The position numbers and the translations under genes were made by a program. From positions 1 through 64,000 of the forward strand of contig BLAL01000031.1 of assembly GCA_015698045.1 (NCBI GenBank): DNA of 64,000 bases, in the 5' to 3' direction. Position 1 is the stretch's first letter, and every line of letters begins with the position of its first letter. The notes below the pieces were generated by a model. The model worked only from the letters and a program-made list of their open reading frames with translations. It was not told the origin of the DNA and searched no databases. Shown piece by piece: positions 9,333-20,259 of this stretch. The DNA comes from Rhizophagus clarus (taxonomy: Eukaryota > Glomeromycota > Glomeromycetes > Glomerales > Glomeraceae).

Positions 9333-12300
9333 ATGTTACGAAATAAACCTCGAAAAGCGAATATTGCTACATTACCTTTTCGTATCCGTAATAATTTTAG
9401 AAGGTTGCCCAACAGATTTTTATTATCGGATAATGATGACAATGAAAAAATGGTACAAAAAGATTTTGAAGATGATAATATTAGCGGCGAAGAGTATAAT
9501 GAATATGGCGACGGAGATGATGATTTAGAACAACGAAGCGATGATGATCATATAGAACAGCGAAGCGATAATGGTGATGATTTAGAACAACGAAGCGATG
9601 ATGATCATATAGAACAGCGAAGCGATAATGGTGATGATTTAGAACAACGAAGCGATGATGATCATATAGAACAGCGAAGCGATAATGGTGATGATTTAGA
9701 ACAACGAAGCAATGATGATCATTTAGAACAACGAAGCGATAATGATCATTTAGAACAACGAAACGATAATGATGATGATTTAGAATAACGAAGCAATAAT
9801 GAAGAAGGTGATACCAACATGATTTCAACATCATCAGAGAATGAAACAGAAAGCGATTATATAATGTCCTTAGAAAGTGATGAAGAATATGAAACAATGT
9901 CGTCAGATAATGAAGAAAGACATGATTCTGATATCTCAGAAGAAAAGCTATTCGTTGATGAAGCATTGGCTAAAGATAAGTTACCATCTTATGATGGTGA
10001 TTTTGCTCCATATTTTCAAAATTTAACTACTGCTGCCTTATTTTGTTGGATTTATAAGCATAATATTTCAACAAATGCATATGAAAATCTTGTTGACATT
10101 ATCATGAGACCAGAATTTAATAGAGATCATATTGTAAAGAATATTCGGAGATTTCGAGCATGGAGGGAGCGTCTTCCTCTTCCCTCAATATCAGCAAAAT
10201 CTATCTCAATTTCATCAAAAAAAACACCATCAACTTTAAAGGATTCAAAGATGGCATATCAACTTTCAATAAGTGATATCATTTGGAATGTTCTTAACAA
10301 CCCATCACTATTAAAGGAAATGTATTTTGGTGCTGGTGTCGATTCAAAAACAAAATCCGAGTACTGGCATGGTACCTTATGGGCAGAGTCACCTCTTTTC
10401 GGTCAAGAACAATTAATGATATCAGGGGGTAATTATTTATTAAATGCAAGCTGATGGTAGAGAGGCGAAGCAATAAAGTACAAGAGACTAACACTTTTTT
10501 CATATGTATATAATAGAGATATACCAATGCGGCGATTTTGTTTACTATTACGACAATGAGCGAAAACTTGGCAGATTGAGAGCGATATTATTAAATGAAG
10601 AGAACCAACAGTATCGGCTGAGAATCCAAAAAGTTCTAGATTATAGTGACTTGCCTGAAACTTTTAAGGGAGAATTAAGACAAAATCGCTCTCTTTCCGG
10701 AGAAGTTTGGTTACAAGATGAACCATTCTTGACAATAACAACATCACAAATTTCAGAAAAGGTTGCTGCAGATACACTACGAATTACCGAAATACTTTAT
10801 AAACATCATACACACTGGCGCATTCGTGATGCAACGTTCTCTTATCAACATCCTTCAGAATATATTTCCATAAGGCAGCCACCATCTCCAACAATTCCGG
10901 TTTATAAGCTGTTTTTGGACATATACTACGATGATTTTGGAACATTTAGGAATGTTTATCATTCGTTAGGAGGTGTTTATGTGCAGTTTGGAAATATGCC
11001 TGCCCGTCAAAGAAAGTTGCTCAAAAATCACTTTGTTCTCGGGTTTGTTCCTTTCGGTGGTAATTTCAATGAATTCATGTTGCCATTTATTTCTGAAATG
11101 AAAGAATTCGAACAAGGAAAATTAATGGAAGTGAATGGCCAAGATGCTTGGGTGATAGCCGGTTTAGGTGTCGTAACTGCTGATTTACCACAAGGGAATG
11201 ACATGTGTGGTGTATTACGACATAATGCCAATAAAGGTTGCCGCACTTGTACAGCCTCTCGAGAATCACTTACCAACTTCTCTCAGGATGTACCAGCAAC
11301 ATCAAGATATCATCACATCACTGACGATCAATTTAAAGAGATATTTAACGAACCTGCTACCACAAGGCAAAGACGACTTTGTACTGAGTTTGGACTAAGA
11401 ACAAGGCCTAGCATTTTGGATAGGCTGCTAAGAGAAAGGCATCTACAGACACCTCAAGATGTATATCATGCAACTGCTGGGAAGATTGGACGACTTCTTA
11501 AATTAACGTATGATCTTTGAATTTAATTAATTTTAGCTAGATATGTAACGAACAAAATCTTTTAATAAAGCTTTTTGATTTCCACAGGTGCGAATTATTT
11601 TCACAAAAAGGAGAGGACGAGTTTATCAAAGCCTGGAAGAACTTTGAGAAACCAAAAAAATGGTCTCGTTTGCCAAATCCAATTAGTCACAATGCTAGTT
11701 TCATGATGTCTGACTATCTTAGGCTCGCTATGATAATGCCTTTTATACTTAATAGTTTTTTAGAAACATCAAGCTTAAAGGAAAATGAATCCAGAAGCAT
11801 TCTGCGACGAATTCAAGAATCACGCATTAACATGGCGAAAAATGTAATAATTGCTTGTTGGGTATATGTAGCAAAAACAATGAGGATGGTTTTTGAAAGC
11901 AAGTTTACATTAGATTCGTATGACGAATTACAAAAATGCCTTGAAGAAGAAATGAAAATTCTTCCAAAGGTACAATTATTCATAATTTTATATAATTTTT
12001 TATTTTTTATTTATCAATATATAAAATATTATTTAATAATGTGGCTTTAGGTTTTCCCTGAATTTGCTAACTTACCAAACCTGCATATCAATATCCACTT
12101 GCTGGTGCATGCAAGGACTTATGGTACTCTTATAAACACTCAAGTTGGTATCAAAGAGATGGTGCATCGGATCTTTAAAGCAATGGTACCACGAACAAAT
12201 TGCAAGAATGTCGAGCTAGACTTGTTAAAGCGGTATACTACGCTCTTTGCAATTCGTCATTTAGTAGATGGAGGCGCAGATCAAAGATTATCACAACCTT

Positions 12301-13014
12301 GTAGAGGTTTCGCTACTATGTCCTCAAATTTTAGAAATTTATTGACTAATTGGTATATTACTGAAGACAAGGTATCAAATGAACAAGAACCGGAAGAAAA
12401 TGAAGAAGGTTTGTATTACAATTTTATAATAATAATATTTCCGCAATTATTAACGTAATTTTATTTATATAGCGATTTCATCTCCAGTGGATTTTATTAC
12501 AAATATTATCTTAAAGAGGAGCTTGTCCCGTCAGGATCGTGAAAATATCATGAAAAATTTGCCAAATTTCAAATCTGAGCTGCTTCTTTCATTTATGGAC
12601 ATTGGACAAAAGTCAGCTCTTATATATTCTCAAATGGGCTGGTATGAATTGGCGACATACACTATGGAAGAAAGCGATGGCGTCTTTTCCAAAGTACATC
12701 TTCATATTGGTGACGTCGTAACAATACACGAGGAAGACAGTGGTGAATGTTATGCGATTATAAAAGGGATCTTCAAATACAAAGGCAATGATGATAAATA
12801 TTATGCCTTTATTACAATTGATTGGTTTGACAATATTAACAGAATTCACAACGTATTGAAATGTCCTCTTTTTCGCATTCAGACAAGCCAAGACATTCGC
12901 TGGAGAAGAATCTTCCCGATATCAATAATTGACCACGTACAGAAAGTTCACTTTGTCTATGATACGAAAATTGATTTGTGGATAAAAAATAATTATTATT
13001 TTACGGCTATATAG
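9333..13014 (+). pseudogene. CACTA/tnp2-like DDE transposase with one in-frame stop
   Basis: Five exons fit with GT-AG borders and correct phases: 9333-10428, 10517-11507, 11588-11969, 12051-12408 and 12473-13014, giving 1123 codons including the final stop. The N-terminus is acidic with a 19-residue repeat. The middle contains a transposase core with LFLDIYYDDFGTFRN, GFVPFGGNFNEF, ADLPQGNDMCG and a CXXC block (GCRTCTA), as in the tnp2/CACTA superfamily. The C-terminus includes HLLVHARTYG. The only lesion is TAA at 9786-9788, where the repeat consensus has CAA (Gln). An ATG at 9819 in the same frame could start a shortened protein that retains the core. Its probable partner is the divergent gene at 5255-3686. 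Assignment to superfamily is from motif resemblance; exact family is uncertain. Confidence 0.7.
9521..9790 (+). repeat. 57-bp tandem repeat inside the transposase N-terminus
   Basis: Three full and several partial copies of a 57-bp unit that keeps frame and encodes 19 residues of the type DDDHIEQRSDNGDDLEQRS. The array degenerates at its 3' end, where a CAA-to-TAA change makes the stop codon. The frames on the other strand across this array are shadows. Confidence 0.85.
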
Positions 13015-13700
13015 CTTTATTAGTAATATTATGTTAATAAATTTACAATATAAATATAAGTTTATACTACGTTTACTCATTAAATTCATTATTGTTTTAA
13101 CAATATCAAAATGATACAGTATCTTTTTTTTATTAAATAAATGCAACAATATCGTTTTGATATCGTTATGGTATCGTGACCGGTCCATTACTTATCACGT
13201 GATAACGTGACTTTGTATTGATTATCCAATCAAAATCATTGTTTGTTTGTTAAAACATTCGCACGACGGTTATTTCTACTCCATTCTCTACATTTTACTG
13301 TAATAACTTACATTTTAATATTGTCAGTCTATTTAAAATATTTCTTAATAATATTAACAATCATATACGCGTCTATTTTTTATTCCGGCGTAATCTCAAC
13401 ATTGAAAAATAGTTTATTCGACACCTTGACAGGTACGAAACAAAAAGTTATTTATAATAATATTAATTGTTTTACAAATTTTAGCTCTCGCTGTGCAAAT
13501 ATTGTTTAGAAATATTTTTTAACAATATAACAGAAATTCGGGATGTATTTTTTTATTTATTTATCTATTTATTATTATTTTTTTTTAAAAAAGAAAAATT
13601 TTTTAATAGTAGTGTATAATAATATTTGCGACGAAATTCGGACGAAATTCGGAATGTGCGCAAAGAAAGTTTCGGTATAGTATTATTTCCCCTCTTTTTT
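13015..13700. other. Transposase 3' flank, AT-rich
   Basis: No gene is supported. Around 13150-13215 there are TATCGTTATGGTATCGTGACC and a TTATCACGTGATAA palindrome, which begin the ATATCGTCACG-type repeats that dominate the next 2 kb. The element's right end may lie here, but no matching inverted repeat was found on the left side of the accessory gene. Confidence 0.3.
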
Positions 13701-13727
13701 ATACTTGGGAATGCGATTGTTCTAGCG

Positions 13728-14156
13728 TCATAATGATATCGTCACGTTGTTTTATATTAGCATTCGGAAAGAGAGATGTCTAAGTAATTTACCAGGCACG
13801 ACCGTATCTTTAATTTCGCAGAAACTTGCGTCGTAATCAGAAACTTATCAATTCAACATTTTAAACAAGTTTCAAGATAATATTAGTGTCATAACGATAT
13901 CGTCACGTTGTTTTATGTTAACCATCCGGTGAGAGAGATGCGAAACTTAATATTTTTTTTTTTTTTTGTAAGAATATATGAATTTTCTTTTTTTCTTTTC
14001 TTTTTTTTTGTAAGGAACGTTATAATAACGTTTCTTCTGTTTCTTTTAGGTTCATCAATTCAACATTTTTAACAAGTTTCAATATAATATTAGTGTCATA
14101 ACGATATCGTCACGTTGTTTTATGTTAACCATCCGGTGAGAGAGATGCGAAACTTA

Positions 14157-14188
<32 letters not shown>

Positions 14189-14430
14189 GTAAGAAATGTT
14201 ATATGAATTTTCTTTTTTTCTTTTCTTTTTCTTTTTTTTTTGTAAGGAACGTTATAATAACGTTTCTTCTGTTTCTTTTAGGTTCAAGTGTTTCAGCTTA
14301 ATTTAATCAGGTACGATCGTAACTTTAATTTCGCAGAGCTTGCGCCATAATCCAGACACTCTAATTCAACATTTTTAACAAGTTTCAATATAATATTAGT
14401 GTTGAACCGATATCGTCACGTTATTTTATG
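13728..14430 (+). repeat. ~205-bp direct repeats with ATAACGATATCGTCACG core
   Basis: The core GATATCGTCACGTTGTTTTA occurs near 13738, 13899, 14104 and 14411. The copies at 13850 and 14050 are near-identical over about 200 bp and include GGTGAGAGAGATGCGAAACT, a long T run, GTAAGAA, a pyrimidine tract and TTTCTTTTAGGTTC. The unit thus carries donor-like and acceptor-like words, but no protein frame. Confidence 0.7.
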
Positions 14431-14727
14431 TCATCCTATCCAGAGATAGGGATATTCTTCCTTTAATTACCGTAATTCGCAATATTTAACAATTAAATAA
14501 CAATTAAAACATCATAATTGTCATAATTGCATTATAAAAAATATATATATATTAATTAATTAATAAACAAATTAATTTAAACCAATTAAAATTGATTTAA
14601 TTTATTGAATGTATCTACTACGTTTCATTATCATCCTGATACAGTTTAAATGTCGTCACGATATTTCAATAAAATATTTAGCGATCTTAATGATACCATA
14701 ACGACATAATTATAATATCCTAACGAT

Positions 14728-15064
14728 ACATTTTCAACAACTTCACGATAATATTAATTTTTAAATGATATCGTGACAATATATTAAATGATATCGTGAC
14801 GATATATTTATGATAATCTTAACGATACATTTTCAACATCTTCACGATAACATCACAATTTCCATTTCAACATCATCACGACATCGAGACTATAAATCGA
14901 TATAATATCAGAATGATATCAGAACGATATCAAATTTCAAATATCGCGAGGATATTGAAAAGGTATCGTTAAGATTATCATAAATATATCGTCACGATAT
15001 CATTTAAAAAAATTGTGATGTTATCGTGAAGATGTTGAAAATATATCGTTAAGATATTGTGGCG
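14728..15064. repeat. Imperfect ~110-bp inverted repeat (foldback)
   Basis: The left arm 14728-14838 (TAACGATACATTTTCAAC...ATGATATCGTGACGATAT...) is reverse-complementary to the right arm 14954-15064, separated by about 115 bp that are also made of ATATCGTGAC-like words. A transcript could form a long hairpin. No target duplication was recognised. Confidence 0.65.
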
Positions 15065-15169
15065 GATTTGAAGATTTCAGCAAAGTATCGTATCATTGTT
15101 TTTTATTACACTTAATAATATTAATATAGTAAATATATTATAACCATTATTTAATATAGAAAAGTGAAT

Positions 15170-15369
15170 ACAATTCGGCCATTATTTGTGTGAGGCTGAA
15201 CATAGTTTAATTTTTATTATACGCAATTTGACCATCATTTGGCTGGATCGAATCAGAGTCGAATATAGGTTGAATTGCATATCATTACTAATTTAGGTTG
15301 ATTTTTTTAAAAATTGGCTGAATCTAGGCCAGATTTTTTGGAGGCCGAATATTCCGTTTTCGACTAGTG
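15170..15369. mobile_element. Foldback element end sharing a terminus with 56028-56185
   Basis: Built from CGGCC/TCGAAT/GGCTGAAT words and ending in GGCCGAATATTCC...TTCGACTAGTGG at 15340-15369. The same terminus appears reverse-complemented (CCACTAGTCGAAAAAGGAAT) at 56028. Both copies abut the same intron-like satellite. This is inferred to be a short nonautonomous DNA transposon; target duplications are not clear. Confidence 0.5.
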
Positions 15370-15880
15370 GTTACTAATATTTCACTAAAATACAAAAAAA
15401 AATGATTTTTTTATTACTTAAAGTAGTCCGCCTCGAATGGAATTCCAGACTTAAAAAAGAATAAAAGCGAAACGTTACTAACGTTTTGCTAAAATACAAA
15501 AAAAAATGAATTTTTTTTTTACTCTTAAAGTGGTTCGTCTCGAATGGAGTTCCAGATCTAAAAAAAGAAGAAAAGCGAAATATTATTAACGTTTTGCTAA
15601 AATACAAAAAAAAATGAATTTTTTTTTACACTTAAAGTGGTCTGCCTCGAAATGGAGTTCTGGGACCTAAAAAAAAGAAAGAAATGCGACACATTACTAA
15701 CATTTCGCTAAAATACAAAAAAAAAATCATTTTTTTTTACTTAGTGGTCCACCTCGAAATGGAGTTCCAGACCTAAAAAAACAGAAGAAATGCGAAATGA
15801 TACTAACATTTCGCTAAAATACAAAAAAAAATCATTTTTTTTTACTTAGTGGTCTGCCTTGAAATGGAGTTCGAGTTTAG
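15370..15880 (+). repeat. Satellite of ~115-bp units (family S1), 4-5 copies
   Basis: Units contain GTGGTCCGCCTCGAATGGAG, TTCCAGACCTAAAAAAAG, GCGAAACGTTACTAACGTTT and CTAAAATACAAAAAAAA. Reading the other strand, each unit holds a T/C tract ending in TTTAG followed by GTCTGGAACTCCATT, so it resembles repeated 3' splice sites. GCGAAACGTT and AACGTTTCGC make a local hairpin. The same family fills 20.8-22.4 kb. Confidence 0.75.
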
Positions 15881-16024
15881 TAAAAATCTTAATTTATATC
15901 AACTTCTGTATAAATTTTATTTCTAAGATTCTCACTGAAATATTCATATGCTTTTATACCTTAACATGTACAATAATACTTTTTAATATGACATTCTAAA
16001 AAAGAACATCATATAGATGTATTT

Positions 16025-16330
16025 CCACCTTCAGAAGGATGACCTTGAGAGTACTGCATCTGCAAAAAAAAATAAATACAAGTTTATAATGTGTGTAATA
16101 TTATAATTTTTAATATATGCTTTGCTGCTTACATTGCTAAATGCTAGTTTATATTTGTGTCAAGTTTCAATATTATATATTATAGTAATTCCTTCAGTAG
16201 AGGTTGGTGGATATTCCATTGGCAACACAGAATGTCTAATTTCCCCAACTCTCATTTTATCTGTCATTAAATTTATATTTTCATTTTCTTTCTCAAAATT
16301 GAAATTTTTGTTATATTCAGCAGATAACTA
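16025..16330 (-). pseudogene. Fragment of an unknown spliced gene
   Basis: After an acceptor-like TTTTTTTATAG at about 16330 the minus strand reads LSAEYNKNFNFEKENENINL, then MRVGEIRHSVLPMEYPPTST, before a stop. Near 16060 a second open piece, MQYSQGHPSEGGNTSI, ends in two stops. The codons look like real protein but no domain is recognised and no start is found. Probably a broken transposon-associated gene. Confidence 0.25.
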
Positions 16331-16614
16331 TAAAAAAAAATAAATTTATTATTTTTATTTAATATTTTATAACAGTTTAATTAGGTAAAGGAATTTAACT
16401 AACATTATCCAATATTTCAGATATAGAACAGTTCATATTTTTTAAGAGAAAAAAGAAATGTAGTGTAAAAAAAGTCAGAAAAATGGTGCGAAAAGAAAGA
16501 AATAACGTGAAAAAAGATAAAAAATAATGCGTAAAAAAAGAGTAGGTGGCTGGCTATATTATTAAATCTAATCTATGATTATATTGATAATGACTCATGA
16601 TTAATAAAATTTTG

Positions 16615-16745
16615 CCAGACTGAGAGATCTGGAAATCTGCAAAATCTGCAAAGTTCACAGTAAAAATGCACATGACTGTACTCAGGTACATGATCAGACT
16701 GAACTAAGTAAGGATATACTAATTGCTGTTACATATTTAGAGTAA
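16615..16745 (+). pseudogene. Cys/His-rich peptide fragment
   Basis: An open plus-strand stretch reads LRDLEICKICKVHSKNAHDC followed by TQVHDQTELSKDIL. The C..C and H.C spacing suggests a metal-binding fragment of a transposon protein. It is unlinked to any start and surrounded by AT-rich DNA. Confidence 0.25.
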
Positions 16746-16833
16746 GTAACCTTTAATTAGTAATATTAAGTGAAGTCTTATTTTTTTTATATCAAAATAT
16801 ATAATCAAGCATAATATAAATGGGACAGTTATT

Positions 16834-17194
16834 ACAGGTCAAAATTAGTTAAATAGGGTATCAATAGAGTATCAATAGGTTATCAATCAGCTATCAATAA
16901 GTTACCCTATTGGTAGCCTATTGAACTTGCGCCATAATCCGTTACCAATCGGGCAGGCTGATTGATAGCCGATTGATAACTTATTGATAACCTATTAGTA
17001 TCCTATTGTTATTTTTATTAAATAGGGTATCAATAATGTATCAATAGGTTATCAATAGGTTATCAATCAGCCTGCCTGATTGGTGACGGATTATGGCGCA
17101 AGTTCAATAGGCTACCAATAGGATAGCCTATTGATAGCCGATTGATAACCTATTGATACCCTATTGATACCTTATTTAACTAATTTTGACCTGT
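16834..17194. mobile_element. 361-bp foldback (MITE-like) made of TATCAATAGG words
   Basis: The ends are inverted: ACAGGTCAAAATTAGTTAAA at 16834 and its complement ending at 17194. Between them nearly everything is TATCAATAGG/CCTATTGATA words. An inner inverted pair (CTTGCGCCATAATCCGTTAC near 16927 and its complement near 17085) makes the whole element fold into one long hairpin. The TTGCGCCATAATCC word also occurs at about 14338. TA-rich flanks hide any target duplication. Confidence 0.7.
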
Positions 17195-17973
17195 GTATAA
17201 TAATGCAAACTATACTACCAATTTTCTAATCAATTAAAAAAATATAATATAATATGATTCTTTTAGGATTTGCAGTAAAAATTCAAATTTTAAAACATAA
17301 AATTGGTATATATATATTGGTAATAAATAGGCAATTGTTGGATTACAATATGCATACTTCCTGATAATCAAATAGGCTGACTATAATATATAAAACTAAT
17401 AACAACCAGTTATTAAATTAAATTTGCTATATTATATAATAAAAAGCATTTGGTACTGTAATAGTAGGACCTCGAACAATATATATATAGGTAACAAAAA
17501 AATTTGCTTATTATCATATAAAATTTTTTTTTAATTCATATAGAATTTTGCTTATTAGAAAGCAAAATATAAAAAAAATTGTAATTATAGATGCATAATA
17601 GGAAGTTAAAATTGTTAAAGTTATATATGGGGACTTCTGTAACAAAAAGTGGAGATGAGCCAAAAAATCAAATTTGAGATTTTATGATAATTATATACTT
17701 ATTGGCCTAATTATTCAAAAAATACAATTTTTTATTAGTTGTAGATTAATAAAAAAATTGTAAATTTAACATTTTTTTGTTAATCATATTTTACTTTTAT
17801 GATATTAATAAGTTGTACAAGTTTGTTAGAAAAAAATCATTATTTTTAACAAATTCCTTGCAAAGTTTTATCCTAGTTTAGTATAAAAGAATTCTAAAAA
17901 ATCTGAATTTTTTTATAATTAAACAATGATCTGCAAAATTAATCATGTAATTTCAACTGCGATTTCTCAAAAC
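17195..17973. other. AT-rich spacer, nothing recognised
   Basis: No open frame or structured repeat that I can support between two transposon-like elements. Confidence 0.4.
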
Positions 17974-18769
17974 TAAGGATGGTGCCGCAAATAAGCAATT
18001 GCAGAATAATTGCGATTTATGGTATTGCGGAACATTGCGGATTTTTAAACCTAAATATCCGCAATTCCGCAATCCGCAATTGTCCGCAATTCCGCAAATA
18101 TTCCGCAATTCCGCAAAGTACCGCAATTCAATTGCGGAATAATTACGGAATTGCGGCACATTTGCGAAATTGCGATACATTTGCGGAATTGCAATTTCGC
18201 TAAAGCAATCCAAAAAAACGTTGTGAAATGTTTTTTTTAATTAAAATATACTTTGAAAAAACGTTTCGCAACGTTTTTTCTTTAAATTAATTAAAAAAAC
18301 GTTGCGAAACGTTTTTTTTAATTAAATATACTTTGAAAAAACGTTTCGCAACGTTTTTTCTTTAAATTAATTAAAAAACGTTGCGAAACGTTTTTTTTTA
18401 ATTAAATATACTTTGAAAAAACGTTTCGCAACGTTTTTTCTTTAAATTAATTAAAAAAACGTTGCGAAATGCTTTTTATTAATTAAAATACTTTGAAAAA
18501 ACATTTCGCAACGTTTTTTCTTTAAATTAATTAAAAAAACGTTGCGAAACGCTTTTTATTAATTAAAATACTTTGAAAAAACGTTTCGCAACGTTTTTTC
18601 GTTAAATTAATTAAAAAAAACGTTGCGTAAACGTTTTTTTTATTAAATCGGTTTGATAAACTGCCAAAACCAATCAGGTGAATTGCGGAATTGCGGTTCA
18701 CTAACCGCAATTCAACTCCAAAATCTGCAATATTGCGGATTTGATAAATCAATTGCGGCACCATCCTTA
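17974..18769. mobile_element. Nonautonomous hAT-like element, 796 bp, with 8-bp target duplication
   Basis: Terminal inverted repeats are TAAGGATGGTGCCGCAA at the left and TTGCGGCACCATCCTTA at the right. They are flanked by perfect 8-bp direct repeats CTCAAAAC at 17966-17973 and 18770-18777. An 8-bp target duplication is the hallmark of hAT transposons. The subterminal 200 bp are packed with TTGCGGAATTGCGG words in both orientations, as expected for transposase-binding sites. The centre is an 80-bp satellite. No coding capacity, so it would need a transposase supplied elsewhere. Confidence 0.85.
18225..18640. repeat. 80-bp tandem satellite, 5 copies, inside the hAT-like element
   Basis: CTTTGAAAAAACGTTTCGCA recurs at about 18250, 18330, 18410, 18490 and 18570. 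Each 80-bp unit also contains the complementary word AACGTTGCGAAACG, so neighbouring halves can pair. Small changes accumulate in the last two copies. Confidence 0.85.
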
Positions 18770-18779
18770 CTCAAAACCT

Positions 18780-19001
18780 TGCAACTGGCCCATCTCCCTC
18801 TTTTGCTACAGGTATCCCCATATAAATTTTGCGTAGCAAGGAGTGATTTTTATACTACATATATATTATATAAGAAAAAATTTTAATTTCACTCGTACTT
18901 TTAAAAATTTTTTTAAAAAGATATTTTCTTTTTTCAACATATTATTAATTTTATACACTTTAGTTTTCATAAAATTAAATATTATATTTATAAAAAAAGG
19001 A
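18780..19001. other. AT-rich spacer
   Basis: No gene supported; short open frames on both strands are compositional. Confidence 0.35.
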
Positions 19002-19388
19002 TTTTGTAATTCAATGCCATGGCGTTGCATCGCCAATGTCACAGATATGCTGATCATTTCCTTTTTAGGAATTTTGTGTAATGTTTAAAATATTACACTA
19101 CATCACACCTTTCAGCTTTCAAAAATTATTAAATATTATTTGGACAGAATTTTTTTCAGTGAAAAAATCTTAATTGTCATCTTATTCGTCATATAAATTA
19201 ATTCCAGCTACATTCTGTAATTCTGGTCAAATTACATAACGTTATATAAAATTCCAAAAAAGAAAATTTTGCATCTTATAAAAAATGAAAATTTTGTATG
19301 CAGGTCTATTACACAAAATTCCTAAAAAGGAAATAATTGGCATATCTGTGATACTGGCGATGCAACACTATGGCGTTGAATTACAAAA
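19002..19388. mobile_element. 387-bp element with ~80-bp terminal inverted repeats
   Basis: The left arm (about 19002-19085) includes TTTTGTAATTCAATGCCATG, GCATCGCCA..GTCACAGATATG and CCTTTTTAGGAATTTTGTGT. The right arm (about 19312-19388) is its reverse complement with few changes. The interior is AT-rich with no frame. A typical MITE architecture. The superfamily is not assignable, since the flanks are A-rich and show no clean duplication. Confidence 0.65.
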
Positions 19389-19813
19389 CCCATAAAAAAA
19401 TACATTTTTTATAATAATATTCTCTTATTCTTGTTTTTTGTTTACTAAATTTAACTATATGTAAAATAAATTTTAGTTTAATAAAATCACTTTTTATATT
19501 CAAGTAAAGCTGTTTAGTAATGTAAAAAGTACTTAGATCTTAATTTTCTTAAGGCTAGGCATAATATTTATGATATTTTTCAAACAGTACTAATTCCAAA
19601 ATTTTTTTTTCTTTCTTTTAACTTCAGGACGTAATTACATCACTTTGATCAAATGAAATTGTCTTTTTCCACTTAAGTAATATTGTTCAGCAAGGTCGAA
19701 TCTACTTATAGTAAAAATTTTAGGATGATTGGATTAATATTCGTGGAATGCGACTAAGTTTTGTACTTTCAATTATTTATCGTTTATTTGATTTTTAATT
19801 TTAAAGTGTAATT

Positions 19814-19975
19814 TTCATCGGGAAAAATTTTGGTCCACAGATCTGCGCAATTCTGCAAAATCCAATTCTGCACAGATCTGAGGACATGCCGATGCGCAGT
19901 ACTGAAAAATTTCATGGATTTCTGCGCAGATCTGCAAGCACAAAAAAACCTGCGAAATTTTTCAAAAACACTAAT
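19814..19975 (+). repeat. Dispersed repeat D1, copy 1 (CAGATCTGCGCA words)
   Basis: Rich in CAGATCTGCGCA/TGCGCAGATCTG words and including ATGCGCAGTACTGAAAAATT and TTCATGGATTTCTGCGCAGA. A second copy in the same orientation is at 55335-55490. A short frame MPMRSTEKFHGFLRRSAST is kept in both copies, but that follows from sequence identity and is not good evidence of coding. Confidence 0.75.
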
Positions 19976-20259
19976 GCAAATTTACAATTAGGCAGTGTTT
20001 TAACTTTAATATTAACTAATATTAATTTATTAATTAAAGATATTTACAAATTTAAAAGTACATATATTAAATTATCCTATTTGCTAACTAAATGCACTAA
20101 TTAAAAAGTCCCCTTTTCTTTTCTTTACTGACGTTCAAATTATGTTGTTATTAATGGTTTGGACATTGTTCCAGTTGGTTTGATTTCAACAAACAACTTT
20201 TAACTTTTTCGATTCAACAAAACACGTCAAAACGTGAAAATATTATCACTCCTAAAGAA

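Noticed and set aside
9481..9966. 161-aa minus-strand His/Tyr-rich frame
   Set aside because: Shadow of the 57-bp repeat in the transposase N-terminus.
13243..13509. 88-aa plus-strand hydrophobic frame
   Set aside because: No start context, splice support or domain; Ile/Leu/Tyr richness follows base composition.
17953..18213. Open frames on both strands with Asn/Cys/Arg repeats
   Set aside because: They are reading of the TTGCGGAATTGCGG words in the hAT-like element's subterminal region.
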